This document shows positions 19,163 through 27,789 of a stretch of DNA of 64,000 bases, one piece after another. The stretch lies in NCBI GenBank assembly GCA_016711435.1, contig JADJSY010000010.1, positions 62,001 through 126,000 on the forward strand. The letters are read 5' to 3'. Positions within the stretch are counted from its first letter, which is position 1, and every line of letters begins with the position of its first letter. A program made the position numbers and the translations under genes. The notes under the pieces were generated by a model. That model did no database searches. It was not told the origin of the DNA and worked only from the letters and a program-made list of their open reading frames with translations. The stretch is from Lewinellaceae bacterium (lineage in GTDB: Bacteria; Bacteroidota; Bacteroidia; Chitinophagales; Saprospiraceae).

Positions 19163-20729
19163 TAAATCAACCTATTCGGCGTCTGCGCGTATAAAAGCAG
19201 GGTATTTTCACCAAAATACTCCTTGAAGGCCAGCGCAAACGTACCCGGACTGCTGAATCCCACGAGTTCGCTGATGGCCTGCGGCGTCCCTGCGCGTTTT
19301 TCGAGCAATATTTTGGCTTTTTCCAGCCGCATTTCACGGATCAGTTGCACAGGTTCCTTGCCTGTCAGCACTTTCAATTTCTTGACGTAGTGCGTTTTGG
19401 TCAACTGCATTTTGCGGGCAATATCATCGGCCATAAAATCCGGATCGGCCAGATTATGCTCGATCATTTGCATGGTATTGGACAGGAAAGGTTCCTCGAT
19501 GGTGATGCGATTTTCTGTGAAATACAGGTGCATATAACGATTGAACTGCTCGTGTTTTACTTTGCGAGCGTCCAGCAGGCGCTGCACGGAAGCGTCAAAT
19601 TCATCATCGATTACCGGACGGGTAAACCAGGCGTCGGCGCCGGCGCGCAAGGCATCCAATTTGCCTTCATTCCCGAATTTATCCGTCAGCAGCACGACCG
19701 GAATATGGTTGGTGCGGTTCCGAAAGTTTAATCTGGCGCGCCACCTCGATACCCGATTTTCCATTTAACAGGGCGTCGCAAACTACGATATCCGGCATCA
19801 GATCATTGGCCAATTGCAGCCCTTCTGTAAAGGTATGAGCGGTTTCAATCTGAAAACGATCGGACAACAGCGATTTCAAATACAGTACTACCTGCCGGTT
19901 CGGCTCAATCAGCAAGGCAATTGCTTCCGGTTTGGGGCCGTGGTACATCGGGTACGGATCCGGCGAAGTAAGTGTGACTGCACTCAGGGGAACAGCGACC
20001 GACGTGGCTTCCACGAAGTCTGCATTGTGCTTCATCTCCGCTTCGTATTGCAGATTGCTGCGCATAATATCCCATTCCAACTCCTTCTTTTCCAACAACT
20101 TACGCCAGCGGTCATTGCTCCGAAAATTAGAGTATAACAATGCGATGAACATCAATCCGGCAGCGCCGACCAGCAGCCACAGGCGTTCTTTTTCCATACG
20201 GACATAATTGCGCTCAGCCAACATCTAATCGGCGCAAGGCCGTCAGGGAATCCAGTTGGCGGCGCATATCCGATGTAGATCGGCGGCGTTCACGGGCTGC
20301 TATGGAGTCCTGTGCGACTGCGAGCAATTGCTGACAGGTGAGTGCCTGATCGGGCAAATCCCATTTCCGGCATTCCTCGACGATCACTTTTAACAAAGCG
20401 GCCTTATTGACTGGGTTGGGGTCTTTGCGGGCACTCAATTCGGCATCTGCCAGCAAACGGGTAGCGCTCCGGTCATCCTGATTGGCGCGGTAAATACTGG
20501 ACAACAGCGTCAGCGATCTCGGGGTTATCGGTATTTGATGCTGTTTCAAAAACGCCCTGAACGCTTCCGCTTCCACCTGTGCCTGTTCGTAACTGCCCGA
20601 TTGTGTCAGTTGAACAAGCAAGGCAATCCGATTGCTCAGGGTATCCTGAACAGCAGTGCTTTGGGCTGAAAGCCCGCCAGCCCCCCAAAAGAGCATTACA
20701 TAAATAAATGGACGAATAAAACGGCGCAT
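19162..20729 (-). CDS. Membrane-anchored receiver/AraC-type regulator with two apparent frame breaks
   Basis: Three overlapping frames read as one protein of about 520 residues. The start at 20729 gives a signal-like segment (IYVMLFWGAGGLSAQ) and a helical, TPR-like part to about 20214. The next frame (about 20224-19725) has a membrane helix (LWLLVGAAGLMFIALLY), a coiled coil and the first half of a response-regulator receiver (LLIEPNRQVVLYLKSLL, DIVVCDALLNGKSG with the phosphorylatable Asp). The last frame (from about 19725) has IPVVLLTDKF of the receiver and an AraC HTH domain (MADDIARKMQLTKTHYVKKL, AFKEYFGEN). One extra base at each junction explains both breaks. It probably controls transcription in response to an envelope signal; its targets are unknown. 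Confidence 0.7.
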
Positions 20730-20788
20730 GGGAGTCGGAGAAAATACGTTGGATAACCCGGATAATGGGATAAAAAGGTTTCTTAGGG

Positions 20789-20796
20789 CAAACATA
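20789..20796 (-). promoter_or_regulatory. -7 element of the AraC-type regulator
   Basis: Minus-strand TATGTTTG fits TAnnTTTG and lies 60 bases before the ATG at 20729. This disfavours the longer ORF start at 20843, which would precede the element. Confidence 0.45.
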
Positions 20797-20882
20797 CAGA
20801 AAATACAGCCACATAAAAAACGCAGAACTTTGTTGGAGTGCATGTATTTTTACTCCAAAATTCAGCAATCGCTCTAAAACCC

Positions 20883-21977
20883 ATGTTTGAACTGCGCGGA
20901 AGTCTTTCCAAAATTCAAAATATCACGCTCGGCATTCTGGGGGCAATCATGTTAATTGGCTTTTGGTGGTTACTCGCCGAAATGCTTGCCATACCCGCCC
21001 TCGACTATCAGGCGCCTCGCTTAGATGATCCTTCTTTGCAAAATCTGAACCGCGACTCGCTGCTGCGGGCAGACAGCATTCAGTTTGCAAACGCCAAAAC
21101 GGTTGGAAAAATCTATAAAATTCTGCCTACTCCGCTTCATGTGATCCAGGCTTATCCAAAATTACTGGAAGAAGACAACCTGCCTGTACACACCATCCAT
21201 TCTATCTGGCTGAACTTTAAAGGTTACTTCTGGGCCATCCTGGTGTCATTTTTCGTCGGGGGACTGATCGGGTTTATCCCCTTGTTCCGGGGGCTTTTTT
21301 CCCGACCGGTCGATGCCATGCGTTACCTGCCCATTTCGGCGCTCACCGGTTTGTTTATGCTCTGGTTTGGCCTGGGCGACAATATGAAAGTGGCTTTTCT
21401 GGCGTTCGGTATCTTCGTCTACATGATTCCGGTGATTGTACAACGCATCAATGAAGTCGAAAACGTTCACCTTACCACCGTTTACACTTTAGGCGCCGGC
21501 AGTTGGCAGACCCTGATTTCTGTTTACCTGCCCTCGGTCATTTCCAAATTTATGGAGGACTTGCGCGTACTCACGGCTATTTCCTGGACGTATATCATCA
21601 TCGCGGAAATCCTGAACAATACCGGCGGACTGGGCTCGCTGATTTACTGGCTTGCCCGCCGCGACAAAACGGATAAGGTATTCGCCGTGCTGCTGCTTAT
21701 TATTGTTATCGGTATTCTACAGGACAGGTTGTTTGTCTATCTGGATAAACGCCTCTTTCCGCACAAACATTATAAAACCAAGGTAGACGGACTGAAAGAA
21801 GTTCAAACCGGTATTTATATTGTACTGGGAACCTTTGCCCTGGCGGTGTTGCTGCCTTTGTTTATTTCTTTGTCCCCCACCCTGCTGCTGCAAGGCGCAG
21901 GATTGGTCATTCTGGCCGCTATCGGTCTTATCCTGATGGGTGAAATGAAACTTTGGAATGGTCTACAGGCCGTGTGA
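20883..21977 (+). CDS. ABC transporter permease, SsuC/TauC type
   Basis: An inner-membrane permease of about 364 residues. Its middle, with ALTGLFMLWFGLGDNMKVAF and the coupling-helix region EVENVHLTTVYTLGAGSWQTLISVYLP (in short: ...TLGAGSWQ), matches the nitrate/sulfonate/taurine importer permeases. A first membrane helix (LGILGAIMLIGFWWLLAEML), a soluble insert, and two extra C-terminal helices make it longer than the usual 250-280 residues. The start at 20883 (MFELRGSLSK) is preferred over 20838. Its ATPase follows 100 bases later across a composite repeat. No substrate-binding protein lies in the window, so the substrate stays open. Confidence 0.85.
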   Translation: MFELRGSLSKIQNITLGILGAIMLIGFWWLLAEMLAIPALDYQAPRLDDPSLQNLNRDSLLRADSIQFANAKTVGKIYKILPTPLHVIQAYPKLLEEDNLPVHTIHSIWLNFKGYFWAILVSFFVGGLIGFIPLFRGLFSRPVDAMRYLPISALTGLFMLWFGLGDNMKVAFLAFGIFVYMIPVIVQRINEVENVHLTTVYTLGAGSWQTLISVYLPSVISKFMEDLRVLTAISWTYIIIAEILNNTGGLGSLIYWLARRDKTDKVFAVLLLIIVIGILQDRLFVYLDKRLFPHKHYKTKVDGLKEVQTGIYIVLGTFALAVLLPLFISLSPTLLLQGAGLVILAAIGLILMGEMKLWNGLQAV

Positions 21978-22076
21978 AATTAAGTAAAAAGGCAAAGTTG
22001 CAAAGGGCAAAAAGCAATGTAAATGCTTGATTATCAACACCGATAACAGATAACTAATAACGGATAACTACTTTCC
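21978..22076 (+). repeat. Composite heptad repeat with conserved core
   Basis: The AAAAGGC/AAAGTTGC/AAAGGGC part is joined to TTGATTATCAACACCGATAA and then to TAACAGA/TAACTAA/TAACGGA units. It has the same build as 16141-16232 and ends next to the ATPase start. Confidence 0.75.
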
Positions 22077-22079
22077 AAC

Positions 22080-22883
22080 ATGCTCGCAATTAAAGACACT
22101 GATCTTCCCAATATCATTGAACTGAAAAATATCAGCCAGACCTACAGCAATGGCAAAGACTTCATTATCAAAGACTTAGATTTTTTGATTGAAGACAAAC
22201 CCGGTCAAGGCCAGTTTGTAGTCATTCTGGGTGCTTCGGGTTGTGGAAAAAGTACGCTGCTACGCTATATCGCCGGTTTGCAGAACCCTACTTCCGGGCA
22301 AGTGCTGCTGCGCGAAAAACCCGTCCATGAATCGGGTATCCGGGCTGGTATGGTATTCCAGCAATACTCCTCGCTGCCCTGGATGACAGTGCTGGAAAAT
22401 GTGGAACTGGGACTGAGCTTTCAGCAGGTGGAAGCCAAAGAACGCCGCCGCCGCGCCCAGGAAATGATCGAAATGGTGGGACTTGCCGGACATGAAAACA
22501 AATATGCCGTCTACCCTACCCTTTCGGGCGGCCAATTGCAACGCGTAGCCATCGCCCGCAGCATTATCGCCAGCCCCGATATCCTGCTGATGGACGAGCC
22601 GTTCGGCGCCCTCGATATCAATACCCGCCTGCAAATGCAGGATTTACTGGAAGATGTATGGCTGAAATTCCAGCCCACCATCGTTTTTGTTACCCACGAC
22701 ATCGAAGAAGCGGTTTATCTCGCCGACGATATTTATATCATGGCTGCCAATCCGGGCCGTTTTGTGCATCATATTTCGGTCGACCTGCCTTTTAACAGAA
22801 ACATGGAAGTGAAACACAGCGCACAATTCAATGAAATTGTACGGAAGGTGGAAGACAGGATGATTGAGGTGGCGAGGATGTAA
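22080..22883 (+). CDS. ABC transporter ATP-binding protein, SsuB/TauB type
   Basis: The 267-residue cytosolic ATPase partner of the preceding permease. Walker A GASGCGKST is at residues 51-59, the Q-loop is FQQYSSLPWM, the signature is LSGGQLQRVAIARS, Walker B with its catalytic Glu is ILLMDEPFG, and the H-loop is VTHD. DIEEAVYLADDIYIMAANPGR (here cut to its core EEAVYLADDI) is typical of nitrate/sulfonate-type importers. The start at 22080 directly follows the repeat. The stop is followed at once by GAGGTGAG repeats. Confidence 0.9.
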   Translation: MLAIKDTDLPNIIELKNISQTYSNGKDFIIKDLDFLIEDKPGQGQFVVILGASGCGKSTLLRYIAGLQNPTSGQVLLREKPVHESGIRAGMVFQQYSSLPWMTVLENVELGLSFQQVEAKERRRRAQEMIEMVGLAGHENKYAVYPTLSGGQLQRVAIARSIIASPDILLMDEPFGALDINTRLQMQDLLEDVWLKFQPTIVFVTHDIEEAVYLADDIYIMAANPGRFVHHISVDLPFNRNMEVKHSAQFNEIVRKVEDRMIEVARM

Positions 22884-22915
22884 GAGGTGAGAGGTGAGAA
22901 GTGAGAAGTGAGTGA
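22881..22915 (+). repeat. Heptad repeat, GTGAGAG family, single arm
   Basis: Four or so GTGAGAG/GTGAGAA units begin at the ATPase stop codon. No complementary arm follows. Confidence 0.6.
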
Positions 22916-22960
22916 AAAAAGAGGCGACATTTTCCATCCTTTACACGTATAATTCTGTTG

Positions 22961-22968
22961 TACTTTTG
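22961..22968 (+). promoter_or_regulatory. -7 element upstream of the CcmE-like gene
   Basis: TACTTTTG fits TAnnTTTG, about 106 bases before the ATG at 23075. Confidence 0.45.
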
Positions 22969-23074
22969 CGGTGAAATTTTAAAATATTTCCATCGTTATT
23001 AAATCGGAAATTCAAAATACAAGTAATACAACCGCCTGTTTATCAGTCGGTTAATACATAAAACTATCATTGCT

Positions 23075-23470
23075 ATGAAAAAAACACATATCCTCGCTAT
23101 CGGTATCCTGGCTATCGCCATCGGTATCCTTATCACAGCCAGTAAGGATGTAACGACCTACGCCAATTTTGCACAAGCCGCTCAAAGCGGCGATAAGGTA
23201 AAATTAGTCGGACAATTGGTGAAAGACCGCCCTGTGGAATACGACCCTGAAAAAAATGCCGACTTTCTGGCATTCTGGGTGCGCGACGATGCCGGAGAAA
23301 TCCGCCGCGTGGAATTAAATGCCGCCAAACCGCAGGATTTTGAACGCTCCGAATCCATCGTACTGACCGGCGAAATGAAAGGCGAAACCTTTGCCGCCGC
23401 CGAAATGCTCCTGAAATGTCCTTCCAAATACAAGGATCAGGAGATTTATGTGCGGGAAAAGCAAGGATGA
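23075..23470 (+). CDS. CcmE-like cytochrome c maturation protein
   Basis: It has 131 residues, with one N-terminal membrane anchor (ILAIGILAIAIGILIT) and a periplasmic OB-fold domain. VKLVGQLVKDRPVEYDPE, FWVRDDAGEIRRVELN and IVLTGEMKGETFAAAEMLLK follow the CcmE heme-chaperone pattern. The histidine that binds heme covalently in the classical family (KHDE context) is absent: the position reads LLKCPSKYKD with Cys. Similar CPSKY forms are, as far as I recall, common in Bacteroidota. Heme handling in cytochrome c maturation is therefore an inference from the family. No ccmF or other ccm gene adjoins here. The -7 element 106 bases upstream suggests its own promoter. Confidence 0.75.
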   Translation: MKKTHILAIGILAIAIGILITASKDVTTYANFAQAAQSGDKVKLVGQLVKDRPVEYDPEKNADFLAFWVRDDAGEIRRVELNAAKPQDFERSESIVLTGEMKGETFAAAEMLLKCPSKYKDQEIYVREKQG

Positions 23471-23565
23471 TTCGTGTGGTGTTTAGGTTGAGTGTGAGGC
23501 GTTGTTGGAGTCGTAGAGGTTACACTTGGCGCTTAAAGGATTGGCAAACGGAGTAGTTTAGGCAA

Positions 23566-23604
23566 TGCGCCCCAAACACGAAACACTAAACACCAAACAC
23601 GCAC
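23566..23604. repeat. Heptad repeat, CAAACAC family
   Basis: CAAACAC, GAAACAC, TAAACAC, CAAACAC in tandem, ending at the fabH stop codon. The left side (23475-23500) holds only a faint GTGTTTAG counterpart. Confidence 0.7.
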
Positions 23605-24595
23605 TCAATACGCCCATTTCATCAGCAACGATCCCCAGGTAAACCCACCGCCAAAAGCCGTCAGCACAATATTATCACCTTTGCGCAGGCGCGGTTCATA
23701 TTCCCACAAACAAAGCGGCAGGGTTGCTGCAGTCGTATTTCCGTATTTCTCAATATTCACCATGACCTTTTCCATGGGAAAATGCAGGTGTTCGGCCACA
23801 GAAGTAATGATGCGCATATTGGCCTGATGTGGCACTACCCAGCTCACATCATCGGTGGTCAGTTTATTGCGGCGCAACAGGTCTTCCACCGTGCTGGTCA
23901 TTCCTTTCACCGCGTGAACAAACACCCGTTTGCCATCCTGCCAGGCGTAGTGTTCGCGATTTGCGACGGTTTCAGCACTTGCAGGATGCAGTGATCCGCC
24001 CGCTTTCATATTCAGCATGGTGCGGCCGGAGCCATCGCCACGCAATACAAAATCCTGGATGCCATTACCATCTTTTCTGGGTTCGAGCAGCACAGCGCCC
24101 GCGCCGTCGCCAAAAATAACGCAGGTATTGCGATCCGTGTAGTCAATAATAGACGACATCATATCAGAGCCTACTACAATTACCTTGTTATAGGTTTCAC
24201 ACTGAATGAATTGCGCGCCGGTAGCCAATGCGAACAGGAAGCCGGAACAGGCGGCGTTGATGTCGTAACCGAATGCATTTTTTAGCACCGACTTTATCAC
24301 AAACCGTATTGGCGGTATCGGGAAAAACCATATCGGCGGTAACCGTCGCTACGATAATCATATCAATTTCGCCCGGTTTGACGCCTGTTTTTTCGAGCAG
24401 CCCTTTTACCGCTTCCGCACACATATCACTGGTAGCCCATCCCGGCGTACGCAGGATGCGCCGTTCGCGGACACCCGTGCGAGATACAATCCACTCGTCA
24501 TTGGTATCCACCATTTTTTCAAGATCAAAATTGGTCAGCCGGTCTTTTGGTACCCAACCGTGAACGCCCGTAATAGCAGCACGTATTTTTCCCAT
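23605..24595 (-). CDS. fabH: 3-oxoacyl-[ACP] synthase III (one apparent frame break)
   Basis: Condenses acetyl-CoA with malonyl-ACP to start fatty-acid synthesis, cytosolic. The N-terminal frame gives MVDTNDEWIVSRTGVRERR and VATVTADMVFPDTA. The second frame gives the catalytic Cys in DINAACSGFLFAL, His in VVPHQANMRI and Asn in KYGNTTAATLP. The frames meet at an A6 run (T6 at 24278-24283); with five A the sequence reads GAKNAFGYDINAACSG and gives 329 residues, the normal length. The ATG at 24595 is set by MGKIRAAITGVHGWVP and a -7 element 30 bases upstream. Because FabH activity is usually essential, a base-calling error is likelier than a dead gene. Confidence 0.93.
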
Positions 24596-24625
24596 GATGT
24601 GGTTTGTTAATTTAAATTTGGATGG

Positions 24626-24633
24626 CAAAAGTA
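24626..24633 (-). promoter_or_regulatory. -7 element of fabH
   Basis: Minus-strand TACTTTTG fits TAnnTTTG and lies 30 bases before the fabH ATG. Confidence 0.55.
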
Positions 24634-24665
24634 GAGACTGTTCATCAAACACGCCCTATAAAACC

Positions 24666-24757
24666 TAAGTAAAAAGGCAAAATTGCAAAGGGCAAAAGGC
24701 AATGTTAGTCAATGAGTTACATTTCCCTTTGCCCTTTGCAGTTTTGCCCTTTTACTT
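24666..24757. repeat. Heptad-repeat hairpin, AAAAGGC/GCCCTTT family
   Basis: AAAAGGCAAAATTGCAAAGG at 24671-24690 and the complementary CCTTTGCAGTTTTGCCCTTT run at 24726-24752 form a near-complete stem. The right arm reaches the stop codon of the acyltransferase gene. Confidence 0.85.
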
Positions 24758-26040
24758 AATCGCCGCCCGTTGCTGCAACAATGCCGCCCGTTCAGGATGC
24801 CGGCTCGCTTTTCGGGCCGCCGCAAAACGCAAGCGGATATCGCGGTAAAAAAAAGAAAACCAGCCCAGCAAAGGCGCCAGCAATACCAGCGACAGCAACC
24901 AGGGCCTTGCTGTGAACAATCCGTACAGGAAGAGTACCAGGCCCGCAAACACCCCTGTAACCGTAGCCAGTCCCATCAGCACACTGGTAACAAATTCGCG
25001 CTTTTTCACCGATTTTTGGACAACTCTGCGGGCGAAAAAACGAAACGGCCAACTGACCATAAATCCAATCAAGGCAGGCAGGGCGCCTAAAACTAAAAAA
25101 AACATCCACCCGACGCTACTGTGTTCAGGGTGGCGCAGGCCTGCATCCGTCAGTCCGGCCTGTTCCAGCGCCGAAAAATAAGACCCCGCTTGCTGTTTCA
25201 GTTCATTTTTGGGCATTTCAGGCATCGCATTCAGACGATCCAGCAGTTGTTTTTCCTGTAAAAAAGTTGATTGCCCATTTCTACTACGGGTAATAAACGG
25301 GCAGGAAAATCATTCCGCAGCAGCATCAGCAATTGTTCCGCCAATGCCGTGTCTTCGGGTTTTTCAATGTGATAACACAGGTCTTTTAAGGCTTTTTCAA
25401 TGTCTGCGTTGAGCCTATTGATCGCAGTTGCGGGATTTAACTGATAAGCCTCCCAATAATCTTTAACAAAAATCGGAGCGCCGACCAGCAACTTTAACTC
25501 ATCCCTCGTGCGGTCGCCGTAGATATAATTGCTACCTACCGGAATAATTTGCAGGTCCTCCGGGGCGTGGTTCTGGTACGTGCCAAATGCAATGCGCGAC
25601 AAACCTTTCTGAACGGGTTTAACCTGTTTATCCAGGTGATGCTCACCTTCCACATAAACAGCGACCACCTGTTTTTTCACCAGTTTGCTCTGACAAAATT
25701 CAAAAACGCCATCGTTGCGTTCCCGGCCCGTATAGCCGTCGCGCATCCTGAAAACGGGAAACATATTGACGTCTTCCAACATTTTGCGTGCCCAGGGCCG
25801 CTGAAATATATCGCCTCGCGTCATATTGTAAATCGGCGGGTCTAAGTAAATACACAATGCAATCGGGTCAACAAATGCCGTTGGGTGGTTGGCGGCAATC
25901 AGTACGGGTTTGTCGGAGGGAATGCCTGCGATATTGTGCAGGTATACTTTTCGGAAAAGGCACCAGTAGGTAAGGTGTAAAAACGGTTCCATCAGCCAAT
26001 ACGTGAGGCCGTCGCTTTTACGGATATGGATATATTTCAT
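24752..26040 (-). CDS. PlsC-like 1-acylglycerol-3-phosphate acyltransferase with C-terminal membrane domain (one apparent frame break)
   Basis: About 429 residues after repair. The N-terminal half has the acyltransferase motifs: LIAANHPTAFVDPI is a variant of the HxxxxD box (H-P-T-A-F-V-D), and VYVEGEHH stands in the substrate-binding block. The C-terminal half (from 25225) has a helical segment and two or three membrane helices (VGWMFFLVLGALPALIGFMV, VTGVFAGLVLFLYGLF, LLSLVLLAPLLGWF). The frames join at an A6 run (25260-25265 on the plus strand); one more base gives LLQEKQLLDRLNAMPEMP across the junction. It probably acylates lysophosphatidate or a related lipid at the inner membrane. It diverges from miaA. 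Confidence 0.82.
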
Positions 26041-26102
26041 GGCGTAAAAATAGTTTCGTTCAGATAGAGCAAGTAAGTAAATCCTTCGTTTTCTTCGCCC
26101 CG

Positions 26103-27010
26103 ATGAAAAATCTACGTTCCAAGCACCTGATTGTCGTCGGCGGCGCTACGGCTACCGGAAAAACGGCGCTGGCTATCAGGCTGGCGCAACACTTCGGCAC
26201 GGAGATTCTTTCTGCCGACAGCCGGCAGTTTTACCGGAAATGAGCATCGGAACAGCCAAACCTTCCGCTGCAGAATTGCAGGCTGCACCGCACCATTTCA
26301 TTGATAGTCTGTCTGTTACAACAGATTTTAGCGTGGGCGATTTTGAACGGGAAGCATTGGCTACACTGGATCGTATTTTCCAGGAACACGACGTGGCTAT
26401 TCTGGTCGGCGGCTCGGGATTGTTCCTCCAGGCAGTGTGCGAAGGCCTGGATCATTTCCCGGAAGTTTCCGCCGACACCAAAAAAATGGTGTCGGAAAAA
26501 CTGGAATCGCTGGGACTAGACTGGCTTCAGGCGGAATTACAACGCTTAGACCCCGTCTATTATGCCAGTGTCGACCGGCAAAATCCGGCACGGCTCCGGC
26601 GGGCATTGGAAGTTTGTTACGCATCGGGACAACCCTTCTCTTCGTTTTTGGGACAGGGTAAAAACGAACGTTCTTTTATTCCGGTTTACCTGTTATTAGA
26701 TTTGCCGCGCATCGAATTGTACGCCCGCATCGAAGAACGGGTAGATCGAATGCTGGAAGCGGGACTGGAAGCGGAAGCCCGTTCTTTCTTGCCTTACCGC
26801 CACCTAAGCGCTTTACGCACTGTGGGTTATGAAGAATTTTTCGACTATTTTGATGGAAACACCACGTATCAGGAAGCGGTTGATAAAATCAAACAACATT
26901 CGCGCAACTACGCCAAACGACAAGCCACCTGGTTTCGGAAACACGGCGCATGGATGGCGTTCAGGCCGGAGCAGTGGGAGGAGATGCTGGAGGTGTTGAT
27001 AAAGGAATGA
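26103..27010 (+). CDS. miaA: tRNA dimethylallyltransferase (one apparent frame break)
   Basis: Adds the dimethylallyl group to A37 of tRNAs reading UNN codons. The N-terminal frame from 26103 has the P-loop GATATGKTALAI and SADSRQFYR. The second frame starts EMSIGTAKPS and carries VGGSGLFLQAV, TVGYEEFFDYF and QATWFRK. They join where CGGAAATG should read CGGGAAATG (about 26233-26236), one G short. The repaired protein has 302 residues, the normal size. The stop codon is part of the GGAATGAGG repeat that follows. Confidence 0.93.
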
Positions 27011-27145
27011 GGAATGAGGAATGAGGAATGAGGAATGAGGAATGAGGAATGAGGAAATGGGAATGTGGAATTTATTGTAAATCAATATTTTAGTACAAAA
27101 CTCAAAAAATTTCTCATTCCTCAATCCTCATCCTCATTCCTCCTA
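27004..27145. repeat. Heptad-repeat hairpin, GAGGAAT family
   Basis: About seven GAGGAAT units (27004-27058) face CATTCCT/CAATCCT units (27114-27142). The arms supply the stop codons of both miaA and the convergent PAP2 gene. The spacer has ATTGTAAATCAATATTTTA (27074-27092), a near copy of the spacer of the 18181 repeat. Confidence 0.88.
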
Positions 27146-27789
27146 AAACCTGTGTCGAGAAAAGTCATTTTCTGAAAAAACGCCCGCCCGTTGAGCCACC
27201 AGATAAACTGCGCGCAAACCAGACCGGCAACGGCTCCGGCCACAATATCGGCCAAAAAATGTTGCACCAGAAATATCCGGGAAATACCCACCGCAATAGC
27301 CAGCAAGGCAAACAGCAGTCCCCAGCGGGCATGTTTGCGTCCGGCAATCAGGCTTAACATACTGTACAGGGTAAAAGCCGACAGCGTATGTCCGGAGGGG
27401 AAACTGGTGCGCCCACTGTTCAATTCCACTTCCGGCACCACCACCACATCTCCGTAAACGCCCTGCTTTTCAAAGTACGTTTTCGGACGGTCGATCGCGA
27501 TCTGATCTTTCAGAACATAGCCGAGTGGAAGAATAAAAAGGCCTGACAATGCGATCAACACCGTGAAACGATAACGCCAAAGCAGTGCAGCAATACCCAG
27601 TGCGATGTAGACAAAAACTTCCCCAAGGATCGTACACCAGCGAAAAACCGTATTAAAAGGTTCTACGCGCCAGGCATTAAAAAAGAGGATTTCATCGCCA
27701 TAAGGTATGGTATAAAGCAAAAAAATGCCAACGACTAAGAAAATCAGTACCGGAACAGCAAACCATTTGTTCTCCCAAATGCCCCTCAT
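27121..27789 (-). CDS. PAP2-superfamily membrane phosphatase
   Basis: About 222 residues with five or six membrane helices and the three phosphatase signatures: KDQIAIDRP (KxxxxxxRP), SFPSGH (PSGH) and SRIFLVQHFLAD (SRxxxxxHxxxD). The family removes phosphate from lipid phosphates such as undecaprenyl diphosphate or phosphatidate. Which one cannot be told. Start at 27789 (MRGIWENKW) overlaps the stop codon of the LptF/G gene by ATGA, so the two are translationally coupled. The C-terminal RRNEDED is encoded by the heptad repeat, an example of a repeat extending a coding sequence. Confidence 0.88.
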   Translation of the reverse strand: MRGIWENKWFAVPVLIFLVVGIFLLYTIPYGDEILFFNAWRVEPFNTVFRWCTILGEVFVYIALGIAALLWRYRFTVLIALSGLFILPLGYVLKDQIAIDRPKTYFEKQGVYGDVVVVPEVELNSGRTSFPSGHTLSAFTLYSMLSLIAGRKHARWGLLFALLAIAVGISRIFLVQHFLADIVAGAVAGLVCAQFIWWLNGRAFFQKMTFLDTGFRRNEDED

